A DNA stretch of 57,285 nucleotides. Source: Chloroflexota bacterium. Its GTDB lineage: Bacteria; Chloroflexota; Anaerolineae; Anaerolineales; Villigracilaceae. This document shows, one piece after another, positions 35,089 to 43,898 of the stretch; position 1 is the stretch's first letter; each line of letters begins with the position of its first letter. A program made the translations under genes and the position numbers. Location of the stretch: the NCBI GenBank assembly GCA_016219545.1, contig JACRMH010000013.1:1-57285 (forward strand). Reading direction: 5' to 3'. The notes beneath the pieces are model-generated. The model did no database searches. It saw only the letters and a program-made list of their open reading frames with translations, and was not told where the DNA came from.

Positions 35089-35216
35089 GCCCAACGGTTT
35101 GCGTTACTGGCGCTGCGGCGGACGTGGACTCTGCTTGAGAGCAGAAAAAACTAGAAGCCAGAAAATGCTCGAAAATGCGGAAGAATCCCCAGCGTCTAGT
35201 GCACTCAGTGTTGGGC
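35089..35216 (-). other. attC-like element 5 (most complete copy)
   Basis: 128 bp on the minus strand: GCCCAAC (35216-35210) ... GTTGGGC (35095-35089), matching the integron consensus RYYYAAC/GTTRRRY. The inner arms pair imperfectly: TGC-ACTAGACGCTG with CAGCGCCAGT-AACGCA, including an unpaired base, as in attC hairpins. It begins 5 bases after the stop of the 35222-35779 gene. Confidence 0.75.
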
Positions 35217-35221
35217 ATCGT

Positions 35222-35779
35222 TCAGTCTGCGCGTTTCGGTGGGCGATTTCCTTCCAACGCACCAACGGATGGTAAGAAAACACTTTCTTCAATGACTTTG
35301 CCTGCCTGTTCGATCTCTTCATATCTACTCTTGAGGTCTTTCCACTCCGCGCGGCGGCTCCTAAGCTCGGCAAGATCCATTGCAGCTAGAAGAGCTTTTC
35401 GGAAGGCAATTCGAGCCTCTGCGGTTAGAAATAATGAATTGGACTCCCACCAATCTCGACTTTTGCGCAAAGTTTCCTCAACGGGCGTGCCATCATCTTC
35501 TTCGTCGGGATGCGGGAGACGGCGCAGGCGTAACCATTGTGTGTGCGCCTCTTGAGCAACTTGAAGACGCTTGTCAAGAGCCGCGAGCCTTAGGTTCTGC
35601 TTTCTATTGGCTTCCGATATGGAGTATTGAATAAATCCAGAAAGCGCGCCTCCAAACAAGACTCCGAGAAATGCAATGACTGCGTCTGATGGTATGTTGC
35701 GCACCAAGATAAGAAGCCCAATAAGAATTGCGATCGCAATAATTGAGAGCGCATAAAAGGTTTTGCCCAAGAAACTCAT
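35222..35779 (-). CDS. Membrane protein with coiled-coil region (cassette gene)
   Basis: 185 residues from ATG 35779, with AAGGAG 6 bases upstream; the frame is open to 35803. Two membrane segments (~5-25 and ~30-52), then a charged, probably helical cytoplasmic domain with Arg/Glu-rich stretches (SRRAEWKDLKSRYEEIEQ). No recognised family. First gene of the cassette array on the minus strand, 19 bases after a GTTGGGC box. Confidence 0.65.
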   Translation of the reverse strand: MSFLGKTFYALSIIAIAILIGLLILVRNIPSDAVIAFLGVLFGGALSGFIQYSISEANRKQNLRLAALDKRLQVAQEAHTQWLRLRRLPHPDEEDDGTPVEETLRKSRDWWESNSLFLTAEARIAFRKALLAAMDLAELRSRRAEWKDLKSRYEEIEQAGKVIEESVFLPSVGALEGNRPPKRAD

Positions 35780-35797
35780 ACAACACTCCTTCATGAT

Positions 35798-35880
35798 GCC
35801 CAACTATGGTTTATACAGCGTATCGTATAAACACCCTGTACGGGGTGTTATAAAGCAATCTTGCTGTATAACACCTTATA
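35798..35880 (-). other. Array-proximal GTTGGGC box with unusual inverted repeats
   Basis: GTTGGGC on the minus strand (35804-35798) precedes the first cassette gene. Upstream of it the sequence differs from the other attC-like copies and is built from inverted repeats: GGTGTTATA / TATAACACC at several places and TATACAGC / GCTGTATA (35812-35874). It could be a divergent attC or an attI remnant; no integrase gene follows. Confidence 0.4.
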
Positions 35881-35931
35881 TTCAAATTATAAGTCACTTC
35901 CTCGCAGTAAAAACTTGATCTTCCTCAATAT

Positions 35932-35959
35932 AAAACGCCCTTCCAAGAAAGGGCGTTTT
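35932..35959. terminator. Terminator of the BCAA operon
   Basis: AAAACGCCCTT (35932-35942) pairs with AAGGGCGTTTT (35949-35959), 6-nt loop, 18 bases after the ilvE stop. The A/T ends give a short U-run in both directions. Confidence 0.8.
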
Positions 35960-35977
35960 ATAAAACTTCAATTCTCC

Positions 35978-36898
35978 TTACCCAACAACCTCGCACCAAC
36001 TTTCATACTTCGCCACCTTGCCGCGGATCGCTTCGTGATACACGTTTTGGATCTCACGTGTCACCTTCCCGGACTTCCCGTCACCGATCTTGCGGAAGTC
36101 AATTTCACATAGGCCGATGCACTCGGCAGCCGTCCCACAGACGAAGACCTCGTCCGCGATGTAGAGTTGGTCGCGCGAGATGGGCTGTTCGATCACTTCA
36201 TAGCCCAGGTCTTTTGCGATAGTGTAGATCGAGCTGCGCGTGATGCCTTCCAACACCGGCGCAGTGGATGGCGTAAAGAGTTTGCCGCCGCGCACCACGA
36301 AAAGATTTTCGCCGGTACATTCGGCAATATATCCCTGCGGGTCGAGCAAAATGGCTTCCTCAAATCCCAGCCGCACTGATTCGGACTTGGCCAGAAAACT
36401 GTTGGCATAGTTGCCGGAAATTTTCGCCTTTGTCATCATTACGTTCGGATGATGACGGGTGAATGAAGAAATATTCGCGCGGATGCCTTTTGCGAGCGCT
36501 TCTTCGCCAAGGTAATTGCCCCACTCCCAGCTTGCAATTGCCAGCGAAGGCTTGCCACCATCCACGTTCAAATTCCAGCCGCCGCCATCGAGATAAATTA
36601 ATGGGCGCACATAACAATCCTTAAACCCGTTCGCACGCACCGTGTCTTTGTGAGCCTTAACAACTTCATCCACCGTCCACGGCAGTTCGCGGAAGCCGAA
36701 CACGCGCGCCGAATCAAACAGGCGTTCCACATGTTCGGTCAGGCGGAAGATCGCCGGTCCCTTCGGCGTATCATATGAGCGGATGCCCTCGAACACCGCC
36801 GCGCCATAATGCAAGGCGGGCGTTAGAAAATGCAGGGTCGCTTTTTCGAACGGCACCAATTCCCCGTTCATCCAGATAAATTTCGATTCCATGCCCAT
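35978..36898 (-). CDS. ilvE: Branched-chain amino-acid aminotransferase
   Basis: 306 residues, fold-type IV PLP aminotransferase, the last step of Ile/Val/Leu synthesis using glutamate. Visible: N-terminal WMNGELVPFEKATLHFLTPA, HYGAAVFEGIRSYDTPKGP, the PLP lysine in TKAKISGNYANS, LDPQGYIAECTGENLFVV and GITRSSIY, and EVFVCGTAAEC near the C-terminus, all as in IlvE. Last gene of the ilv-leu operon, 71 bp after leuB across a palindromic spacer, and followed by the terminator. Confidence 0.95.
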   Translation of the reverse strand: MGMESKFIWMNGELVPFEKATLHFLTPALHYGAAVFEGIRSYDTPKGPAIFRLTEHVERLFDSARVFGFRELPWTVDEVVKAHKDTVRANGFKDCYVRPLIYLDGGGWNLNVDGGKPSLAIASWEWGNYLGEEALAKGIRANISSFTRHHPNVMMTKAKISGNYANSFLAKSESVRLGFEEAILLDPQGYIAECTGENLFVVRGGKLFTPSTAPVLEGITRSSIYTIAKDLGYEVIEQPISRDQLYIADEVFVCGTAAECIGLCEIDFRKIGDGKSGKVTREIQNVYHEAIRGKVAKYESWCEVVG

Positions 36899-36920
36899 GA
36901 TTCAAATCTCCTTTTGATTT

Positions 36921-36975
36921 GTTGACCAAAGACCGTGGACGGTAGACCGTGCGGTCAATCGTCCATCGTCTATAG
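36921..36975. repeat. Palindromic spacer repeat, family A copy 1
   Basis: GACCGTGGACGGTAGACCG pairs imperfectly with CGGTCAATCGTCCATCGTC. It occupies the whole leuB-ilvE spacer. Related copies lie at 38043, 39677, 45011 and 45660. Confidence 0.65.
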
Positions 36976-38028
36976 TCTTGCAATAATTTCATCCGCCATT
37001 TGACGGGTCGTTAACTTGCCGCCGATGTCTGCGGTTCTTGCGCCATCGGTGATGGTTTGCTCGACAGCTTTTTCAATTGCGCTTGCCTCGGACTCCAACT
37101 TCAATGAATGACGTAACAACATCGCCGTTGAAAGGATCGTCCCAATTGGATTTGCGATTCCCTTCCCTGCGATATCCGGCGCCGATCCGTGGATCGGTTC
37201 ATACAACCCGACAGTTGACTCGCCCAAACTGGCAGAGGGCAGCATCCCCATGGAGCCTGCCAAAACCGAGGCCTCGTCCGTGAGGATGTCGCCGAACATA
37301 TTCTCAGTGACCACCACATCCATCCACGCGGGACCAGTTATCAGTTTCATGGATGCGGTGTCCACCAGCGTATGCTCAAGCTCAATATCGGGGTTCTCTT
37401 TTCCAACTTGCGTCGCGATCTGACGCCATAGTCGCGATGATTCCAAAACATTGGACTTATCCACTGATGTAACTTTTTTCCTGCGTCCCTTCGCAAGCTT
37501 GAACGCGAGTTCAATCACACGGCGAATTTCGTAATCGTAATATTCGAGGGTATCCACAGCGCGCTCGCGTCCATCCTTGATGTCGCGTCCTTTCGGCCAG
37601 CCGAAGTACAAGCCGCCCGTGAGTTCGCGCACCACGAGAATATCCACGCCCTGCAATTTCTCCGGCTTGAGGGGCGACCATTCCATCAGCGCCGGGTGAA
37701 CTTTGACGGGGCGCAGATTCGCGAACACGCCGAGACCCTTTCGCAGCGCGAGCAGTCCGCGCTCGGGACGGTCTTTCGCGGCGGGGTCATCCCATTTCGG
37801 TCCGCCGACCGCACCGAGCAAAACCGCATCCGCTGATTTGCAATCTGCAAGAGTTTCATCGGTGAGCGATGAACCGTACGCGTCAATCGAACAGCCGCCC
37901 ATCAATCGTTCTTGATAAGTGAAGGTGTGTTTATATTTACCGGCAATAGCTTCCAGCACGCGCACAGCTTCGCCGACCACTTCAGGTCCGATGCCGTCAC
38001 CGGGGAGGAGGGTTATGTTTGCTTTCAT
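36970..38028 (-). CDS. leuB: 3-Isopropylmalate dehydrogenase
   Basis: 352 residues, normal length. Oxidatively decarboxylates 3-isopropylmalate to 2-oxoisocaproate with NAD+; the same enzyme can process the citramalate-derived intermediate for isoleucine. Motifs: [12 protein letters not shown] at the N-terminus, [22 protein letters not shown] (substrate Arg/Tyr), [20 protein letters not shown] (Asp ligands) and [15 protein letters not shown]. It sits between cimA and ilvE. Confidence 0.97.
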   Translation of the reverse strand: MKANITLLPGDGIGPEVVGEAVRVLEAIAGKYKHTFTYQERLMGGCSIDAYGSSLTDETLADCKSADAVLLGAVGGPKWDDPAAKDRPERGLLALRKGLGVFANLRPVKVHPALMEWSPLKPEKLQGVDILVVRELTGGLYFGWPKGRDIKDGRERAVDTLEYYDYEIRRVIELAFKLAKGRRKKVTSVDKSNVLESSRLWRQIATQVGKENPDIELEHTLVDTASMKLITGPAWMDVVVTENMFGDILTDEASVLAGSMGMLPSASLGESTVGLYEPIHGSAPDIAGKGIANPIGTILSTAMLLRHSLKLESEASAIEKAVEQTITDGARTADIGGKLTTRQMADEIIARL

Positions 38029-38042
38029 GAATAAATCCTTGT

Positions 38043-38110
38043 TTGTTGACCGTGGACGGTGGACGGTAGACCGAAAATACGGTCAACGGTCCACCGTCCA
38101 TCGTCGGTTT
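38043..38110. repeat. Palindromic spacer repeat, family A copy 2
   Basis: GACCGTGGACGGTGGACGG with CGGTCCACCGTCCATCGTC as its near-complement; fills the cimA-leuB spacer. Confidence 0.65.
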
Positions 38111-39667
38111 TCAATGTGCGACCATCAATCCATATTCAACCGAGTCCGCCAGCGCGCGCCATGAGGCTTCGATAATGTTCGTGCCCGCGCCGACTGTGCT
38201 CCAGCGGCCAGTGTCATTGCGCGTGTCTATCAATACACGGGTGATGGCTTCTGTACCGCGGTCTGAATCGAGGATGCGGACTTTGTAATCGGACAGATGA
38301 AAATTCGCGATGCGCGGATAATATCCAACGAGTGCCTTTCGCAACGCAAGGTCAAGCGCATTCACAGGACCATTCCCTTCGGCGGCAGTATGAAGCACCT
38401 CACCCTGCACGCGGACTTTCACCATCGCTTCCGCAAAGATGCCGCGTCCCTGACGGTGCTCGACGTTGACGAAGAAATCAATCAATTCAAATGGCGGTTT
38501 GTATCCGTACTCCTGACGCTTAAGCATGATCGTCACCGAGGCTTCCGCGGCTTCAAAGGAGAATCCGCGCGCTTCGAGTTCCTTGATCTCATTCAGGATG
38601 GGGACGACTTCCGTGCCATCCACTTCCACGCCATGTTCTTCGGCTTTGCTGAGAAGATTTCCACGGCCTGACAAATCAGAGACCACCACGCGCATTTTAT
38701 TGCCGACCTTTTCCGGCTCAATGTGTTGATACGATTGCGCACTGCGTCTCATGGCCGCGACATGCACGCCGCCCTTATGCGCGAAGGCCGATTTGCCCAC
38801 AAAAGGCAGATGTTCATCGGGAGTGATATTGGCCACCTCCGCCACGAAATGAGAGAGATCATACAGGTGTTCAATTTTTCCGGCAGGCAAACATTGATAG
38901 CCCATCTTGAGTTCAAGGTCAGCCATGATGGAGACCAAGTTGGCATTGCCACAGCGCTCACCCACGCCGTTGATAGTTCCCTGCACCTGCATCGCACCGC
39001 CGCGAATGGCAGTCAGTGAATTGACGACAGCACATTCTGAATCATTATGCGTATGAATTCCAAATGGATGATTGAGCGCGGGACTCAACTCACGGACGAT
39101 GGACTCAACTTCCCAGGGCATCGTCCCGCCGTTGGTATCGCACAGCACAACAGTTTCCGCGCCGCCACGGATCGCCGCGCGCAAAGTTTCGAGTGCGTAG
39201 GGTGAATCCGCTTTGTAGCCGTCGAAGAAATGTTCGGCATCATAGATCACGCGCTTGTTATTGGCTTTGAGATAGGCAACAGATTGTTCAATGATCCGCA
39301 AGTTATCTTCATTTGTAGTTTGCAAAACTTCTTTAACATGCAGAGTCCACGTTTTGCCGAAGATGGTGCAAACCGGCGTTTGTGAATCAAGCAGGGCTTT
39401 GATGTTGGCATCGTCTTCCGGTCCGCCTTTGACGCGGCAGGTGGAACCGAATGCAGCGATGAGTGCATTCTTCCATTGCATGTCACGCGCGCGCTCGAAG
39501 AATTCAACATCCTTCGGGTTCGAGCCGGGCCAGCCGCCTTCGATGAAAGCAACGCCGATCTCATCCAGTTTTTGCGCGATGCGGACCTTGTCATTGCTCG
39601 AAAGCGTGAAGCCTTCGGACTGGGTGCCGTCGCGCAGGGTGGTGTCGTAGATCTGTATTTGAGTCAT
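38111..39667 (-). CDS. cimA: (R)-citramalate synthase
   Basis: 518 residues. LeuA-like DRE-TIM metallolyase barrel (IYDTTLRDGTQSEGFTLS at the N-terminus, GIHTHNDSECAVVNSL metal site) plus a C-terminal LeuA dimer/regulatory domain. EGFTLS, the GWPGSNPKD substrate loop and QGTINGVGERCGNANL fit the citramalate-synthase type rather than LeuA. It condenses pyruvate and acetyl-CoA to citramalate, giving 2-oxobutyrate for isoleucine without threonine deaminase. A separate leuA is in the same operon, supporting the split roles. Confidence 0.93.
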   Translation of the reverse strand: MTQIQIYDTTLRDGTQSEGFTLSSNDKVRIAQKLDEIGVAFIEGGWPGSNPKDVEFFERARDMQWKNALIAAFGSTCRVKGGPEDDANIKALLDSQTPVCTIFGKTWTLHVKEVLQTTNEDNLRIIEQSVAYLKANNKRVIYDAEHFFDGYKADSPYALETLRAAIRGGAETVVLCDTNGGTMPWEVESIVRELSPALNHPFGIHTHNDSECAVVNSLTAIRGGAMQVQGTINGVGERCGNANLVSIMADLELKMGYQCLPAGKIEHLYDLSHFVAEVANITPDEHLPFVGKSAFAHKGGVHVAAMRRSAQSYQHIEPEKVGNKMRVVVSDLSGRGNLLSKAEEHGVEVDGTEVVPILNEIKELEARGFSFEAAEASVTIMLKRQEYGYKPPFELIDFFVNVEHRQGRGIFAEAMVKVRVQGEVLHTAAEGNGPVNALDLALRKALVGYYPRIANFHLSDYKVRILDSDRGTEAITRVLIDTRNDTGRWSTVGAGTNIIEASWRALADSVEYGLMVAH

Positions 39668-39676
39668 AGGTTCTCT

Positions 39677-39745
39677 TTTTGGACGGTGGACGATAGACGG
39701 TAGACCGTGCTTACACCGTCCATTGTCTATGGTCTATCGTCTATT
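39677..39745. repeat. Palindromic spacer repeat, family A copy 3
   Basis: GGACGGTGGACGATAGACGG with CCGTCCATTGTCTATGGTC as its near-complement; fills the leuD-cimA spacer and slightly overlaps the leuD 3' end. Confidence 0.65.
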
Positions 39746-40315
39746 TTCAAATTCCGCGATTTCTTTTTCAAAATTCAAGATGTAGCCAAGTTCATCCACG
39801 CCGTTCAATAAACACGTTTTGTTAAATGGATCAATCGGGAAGGTGACCGAACCTCCCGGGTAGGATAATGTCTGGGTCGCAAGGTCAACTGTCAGTTCGG
39901 CGCGAGGCGCTTCTTCCACTAGGTCAAAAAGCATCTTGTGAGAAGCGTCATCCACGATGATGGGAATGAGTCCGTTCTTCAAGGAATTGTTGCGGAAGAT
40001 GTCTGCAAAAGAAGTTGAGATGACGGCGCGGAAGCCGAAACTGGTGAGCGCCCACGGCGCATGTTCGCGGCTCGACCCGCACCCGAAGTTGTCACCTGCC
40101 AAAAGGATTTGACAGCCAGCTGATTCAGGTTTGTTGATGATGAAATCTTTTTTGAGAGATTTATCGTCGTTGTAACGCCAGTTGAAAAAGAGCGCGTCGG
40201 CGAGACCGTTCTTGTCGGTGACTTTGAGAAATTGCGCGGGGATGATCTGATCCGTGTCAATGTCGTTGACAGGCAGAGGCATGACGCGGGAAGTAAGTGT
40301 TGTGAATTGAGCCAT
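39734..40315 (-). CDS. leuD: 3-Isopropylmalate dehydratase small subunit
   Basis: 193 residues from ATG 40315; the frame is open to 40453, but that part is repeat-derived. Swivelling-domain subunit of the LeuCD aconitase-type enzyme that isomerises 2- to 3-isopropylmalate. Motifs: NDIDTDQIIPAQFLK and LLAGDNFGCGSSREHAPWAL. Partner leuC lies upstream across a family B repeat. Confidence 0.95.
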   Translation of the reverse strand: MAQFTTLTSRVMPLPVNDIDTDQIIPAQFLKVTDKNGLADALFFNWRYNDDKSLKKDFIINKPESAGCQILLAGDNFGCGSSREHAPWALTSFGFRAVISTSFADIFRNNSLKNGLIPIIVDDASHKMLFDLVEEAPRAELTVDLATQTLSYPGGSVTFPIDPFNKTCLLNGVDELGYILNFEKEIAEFENRR

Positions 40316-40357
40316 AGTTTGATTTCCGATTTTCGATTTTGGATTTGCGATTGATAC

Positions 40358-40454
40358 ATGTCGTTGCGAGGAGGGTGATCTTCCCGACGAAGCAATCTCA
40401 AAACTGTTGGGGATTGCTTCGGGCACAGAACAAGAACGCCCTCGCAACGACATG
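40358..40454. repeat. Dispersed palindromic repeat, family B copy 3
   Basis: Begins ATGTCGTTGCGAG and ends CTCGCAACGACAT, with inner GACGAAGCAATC and GATTGCTTCGGGC. It is a near-perfect long inverted repeat filling the leuC-leuD spacer. Confidence 0.7.
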
Positions 40455-41855
40455 TTAGGTGAGTGTCCTCACATCAGTAACAACGCCAGTGATGGCAGTT
40501 GCCGCAGCAGTTAACGGGGATGCTAAAAATGTTCTTCCGCCTTTGCCCTGACGTCCTTCGAAGTTGCGATTGCTGGTGGAGACAGCGTATTGACCGGGTT
40601 GAAGTTGATCGCCGTTCATGGCAATGCACATGGAACATCCGGCTTCGCGCCATTCTGCGCCTGCTTCTTTGAATACTTTATCCAGACCTTCCCGCTCGGC
40701 TTGATTCTTCACATCCTGCGAACCGGGGACGATCATCACGCGCGTGCTTGCAGAGACCTTTCTTCCTTTAAGTACAGAAGCGGCCAGACGCAGATCAGAG
40801 ATGCGCGAGTTGGTACATGAACCAATGAAGACCACGTCCACTTTTTGACCGAGCAAAGATTGACCGGCTTGCAGTCCCATATAGGTCAATGCTTTTTCAA
40901 AGGCGGCTTTTTGTGAAGGTTCTGCAAATGATTCAATGGCAGGGATTCGATCCGTGATCTTCATGCCCATGCCGGGATTCGTTCCATAGGTGATCATCGG
41001 TTCAAGGTCGGCGGCATCGAGTGTGATGGATTTATCATAGACTGCGCCTTCGTCGCTCGGCAAGGTTTTCCAATACGCAACGGACTTGTCCCAGTCCGCG
41101 CCTTGGGGAGCGAACTCGCGGCCTTTGAGATATTCAAAGGTGACTTCATCGGGCGCGATCATGCCTGCGCGCGCGCCGCCTTCAATGGACATATTGCAGA
41201 CCGTCATGCGCTGTTCCATGGTGAGACTGCGGATCGCTTCACCTGTAAATTCAAAGACATGCCCCGTCCCGCCGCCGACTCCGATCTTTGCGATCAGTGC
41301 AAGAATAATATCTTTGGCCGAAACACCGTCCGCGAGTTTTCCATCTACACGGACTTCAAAAGTCTTTGGCTTCCTTTGCAACAGGCACTGACTCGCAAGC
41401 ACATGTTCCACTTCACTTGTGCCGATGCCGAAAGCCAGCGCGCCGAATGCGCCATGTGTGGCGGTGTGACTGTCGCCGCAGACGATGGTCATGCCGGGTT
41501 GGGTGCGCCCGAGTTCAGGTCCGATCACATGCACAATGCCGCGGTGCGGACTGGTCATGCCGTGCAGGGTGATCCCAAATTCGGCGGCATTCGTTTCCAT
41601 TTGTTTGATCTGCGCAGCGGCCAATGCATCCGTGAGCGGGATATTGACCGGAGTCGTTGGAATGGAATGATCCATGGTCGCGAGAGTCTTATCGGGCCGG
41701 CGGACTTTGAGTCCGCGCTGGCGCAGACCCGTGAAGGCCTGCGGTGACGTGACTTCATGCACGAGATGCAGGTCAATGTAAAGAATGGCGGGAGACTCGG
41801 GTTGTTCAGCTACAACGTGAGATTCCCAAATTTTGTCAAAGAGAGTTTTAGGCAT
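40455..41855 (-). CDS. leuC: 3-Isopropylmalate dehydratase large subunit
   Basis: 466 residues, normal length. Carries the [4Fe-4S] cluster: Cys in [15 protein letters not shown] and the CxxC pair in [13 protein letters not shown]. Other motifs: [12 protein letters not shown] at the start, [15 protein letters not shown], and [18 protein letters not shown] near the end. Works with LeuD in leucine synthesis, and probably also on citramalate for isoleucine. Confidence 0.97.
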   Translation of the reverse strand: MPKTLFDKIWESHVVAEQPESPAILYIDLHLVHEVTSPQAFTGLRQRGLKVRRPDKTLATMDHSIPTTPVNIPLTDALAAAQIKQMETNAAEFGITLHGMTSPHRGIVHVIGPELGRTQPGMTIVCGDSHTATHGAFGALAFGIGTSEVEHVLASQCLLQRKPKTFEVRVDGKLADGVSAKDIILALIAKIGVGGGTGHVFEFTGEAIRSLTMEQRMTVCNMSIEGGARAGMIAPDEVTFEYLKGREFAPQGADWDKSVAYWKTLPSDEGAVYDKSITLDAADLEPMITYGTNPGMGMKITDRIPAIESFAEPSQKAAFEKALTYMGLQAGQSLLGQKVDVVFIGSCTNSRISDLRLAASVLKGRKVSASTRVMIVPGSQDVKNQAEREGLDKVFKEAGAEWREAGCSMCIAMNGDQLQPGQYAVSTSNRNFEGRQGKGGRTFLASPLTAAATAITGVVTDVRTLT

Positions 41856-41868
41856 ATTTCGATTTAAG

Positions 41869-41930
41869 ATTTTTGATTTGCGATTTTTGATTTGCGATTT
41901 TTGATTTGCGATTTTTGATTTGCGATTTCA
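41869..41930. repeat. 14-bp tandem repeat in the orf55-leuC spacer
   Basis: Four consecutive copies of GATTTTTGATTTGC, then a partial copy. Similar low-complexity sequence precedes leuD (40318-40352). The larger open frame across this region is explained by the repeat and is not a gene. Confidence 0.75.
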
Positions 41931-41932
41931 GA

Positions 41933-42100
41933 TTAGCAAGATTCGCTTTCGGAGGAATCATCTGCCGATTGAGCAGAGACAGGCTCAGGCGCGGAAAGAA
42001 ACGCGCTGGTATCCCAGCCGGAAGGAATAGTCTGCGGTTCGGGGAAGGGGTTATAGGCTGAACTTTGGGTCGTATCCTGATTTTCATTTTGAGTGGACAT
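41933..42100 (-). CDS. Small acidic protein orf55 in the ilv-leu operon
   Basis: 55 residues (ATG at 42100, TAA at 41933). A strong AAAGGAG site lies 6 bases before the ATG, the same quality as the enzyme genes around it. The product starts MSTQNENQDTTQSSAYNPF, is rich in Ser, Glu, Asp and Pro, contains PSGWDTSAFLSAPEP and ends ESESC. No signal peptide or membrane segment; probably disordered. I do not recognise it. It lies between leuA and leuC. It may be a small partner or a recently acquired ORF; the ribosome-binding site is the main support. Confidence 0.6.
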   Translation of the reverse strand: MSTQNENQDTTQSSAYNPFPEPQTIPSGWDTSAFLSAPEPVSAQSADDSSESESC

Positions 42101-42185
42101 GATTTTCTCCTTTTAGATAAGTAGACAGGTATACAAGTACACAAGGAAACACGTGTTTACGTGTTTACCTGTCTACTTTTTTACT

Positions 42186-43820
42186 TCATCCCAACATCAC
42201 TCCAAAATCATTCGACACTTTTTCAGTGCCTTCGGTTGAAGCGATGATCAATTTATTGAGGGCGTTGATATAAGCTTTTGCGCTGGCGACGATGATGTCC
42301 ATATCTGCGCCGTGACCGCCATAGACGCGGGCAAATGTCATTTCACTTTGCGCGTCCATCTTGTGTTGACCATTCTCGGCCTGAATGCGGACGGTCACTT
42401 CACCCAGTGCGTCAATCCCTTCGGTGATGGCGTGGATGTTGAACTCCAACAATTTGCACGGAGTTTTGACAATGGCATCAATGGCTTTATAAGTTGCATC
42501 CACAGGACCCGTGCCCATTGATGCAAAGTTATAGATCGTGCGATCAGGTCCGCGCAAACGGACGGTGGCGGTGGGCATGCCCAATGTCCCGCACGAAACC
42601 TGCAAGCCTTCGAGATAATACACATCGCGCGGACGATAGAACTCATCGGCAATGACGGCTTCGAGATCGGCATCAGTGATGACCTTCTTGCGGTCGGCTA
42701 ATTCTTTGAAGCGGGCAAAGGCTTTATCGAGTTCGGCTTCATCGAGGGAATGTCCCATCAAGGCAAGGCGCGAACGCAGGGCCGCGCGCCCGGAATGTTT
42801 GCCCATCACCAATGTGGTCTGGTTCACACCCACATCCTCGGGGCGCATGATCTCATAAGTGGTCTGATGTTTGAGCATTCCATCCTGATGAATACCCGCT
42901 TCATGTGCGAACGCATTCGCGCCGACAATGGCCTTGTTCGGCTGAACCACAATGCCCGTGTAATTGCTGACCAATTTGCTGACGCGCGAAAGCTGTTGTG
43001 TTTCGATCCCTGTTTCAAGATTGAAAACAGGATGGCGGGTCTTGAGCGTCATCACCACTTCTTCAAGCGAAGTGTTGCCCGCGCGTTCGCCGATGCCATT
43101 GATGGTCACTTCAGCTTGGCGCGCGCCGGCTTGAATCCCAGCCAGCGCATTAGCTGTCGCCATGCCGAGGTCATCGTGGCAATGCACTGAAACCGTGATG
43201 TTCTCATTCATGCCCGGTGTGTTCTTGATGATGCCGTCAATCAACTTGAAATATTCATCGGGCGTGGTGTATCCAACCGTGTCGGGAATATTCAACGTGG
43301 TCGCGCCGGACTTGATCGCTTCACCCAACACCACATACAAAAATTCAGGGTCGGAACGACCCGCATCTTCAGGGCTGAATTCCACGTCCGCGCATAATGA
43401 GCGCGCATACGCAACCATTTCCGAAACACGCTGTACCACTTCCTCTGGATCCATCTTGAGTTTGTGCTTCATGTGGATCGCGGATGTTGCCAGGAAAGTA
43501 TGGATGCGCGGCTTCTGTGCATCTTTGACGGCCTCCCAGGCTTTGTCAATATCGGGTTTATTTGCGCGCGCCAGTCCGGTGATGACGGGGACTTTCGCAT
43601 CAGGCTCACCGACGCTTGGTCTGCCAACCTCGACAGCGATTCGTCTGACAGCTTCGAGGTCGTCCGGCGAGGCCGCAGGGAATCCAGCTTCGATGATGTC
43701 CACGCCCATGCGCGCCAATGACCGTGCCACTTCCAATTTTTCAGCGGAGGTCATCGTCGCGCCGGGGGATTGTTCACCATCTCTTAAAGTCGTATCAAAG
43801 ATTTTTACATAATTACTCAT
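42186..43820 (-). CDS. leuA: 2-Isopropylmalate synthase
   Basis: 544 residues. Catalytic TIM barrel with [17 protein letters not shown] and [17 protein letters not shown] (metal His/Asp), [18 protein letters not shown], then a C-terminal LeuA allosteric domain (~400-540, [15 protein letters not shown]) that in the family binds leucine. Commits 2-oxoisovalerate and acetyl-CoA to leucine. Lies after ilvC. Confidence 0.96.
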   Translation of the reverse strand: MSNYVKIFDTTLRDGEQSPGATMTSAEKLEVARSLARMGVDIIEAGFPAASPDDLEAVRRIAVEVGRPSVGEPDAKVPVITGLARANKPDIDKAWEAVKDAQKPRIHTFLATSAIHMKHKLKMDPEEVVQRVSEMVAYARSLCADVEFSPEDAGRSDPEFLYVVLGEAIKSGATTLNIPDTVGYTTPDEYFKLIDGIIKNTPGMNENITVSVHCHDDLGMATANALAGIQAGARQAEVTINGIGERAGNTSLEEVVMTLKTRHPVFNLETGIETQQLSRVSKLVSNYTGIVVQPNKAIVGANAFAHEAGIHQDGMLKHQTTYEIMRPEDVGVNQTTLVMGKHSGRAALRSRLALMGHSLDEAELDKAFARFKELADRKKVITDADLEAVIADEFYRPRDVYYLEGLQVSCGTLGMPTATVRLRGPDRTIYNFASMGTGPVDATYKAIDAIVKTPCKLLEFNIHAITEGIDALGEVTVRIQAENGQHKMDAQSEMTFARVYGGHGADMDIIVASAKAYINALNKLIIASTEGTEKVSNDFGVMLG

Positions 43821-43850
43821 AAAATCTCCTTCTGAATTGCGACCTGTACC

Positions 43851-43897
43851 GCGACATTTATGTCGCCTTGCCGCAAATATTGCGACATGAATGTCGC
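43851..43897. repeat. Twin hairpins in the ilvC-leuA spacer
   Basis: GCGACATTTATGTCGC (43851-43866) and GCGACATGAATGTCGC (43882-43897), two near-identical palindromes 31 bp apart. Confidence 0.7.
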
Positions 43898-43898
43898 G

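Noticed and set aside
31414..35216. CRISPR array
   Set aside because: The repeated elements are 130-150 bp, imperfect, and separated by whole genes, with no short regular spacers or cas genes.
41848..42144. 98-residue open frame between leuC and leuA on the minus strand
   Set aside because: It runs through a 14-bp tandem repeat, gives a low-complexity Lys/Ser/Gln tail, overlaps the leuC start and has no ribosome-binding site. The overlapping 55-codon ORF in another frame has a strong site.
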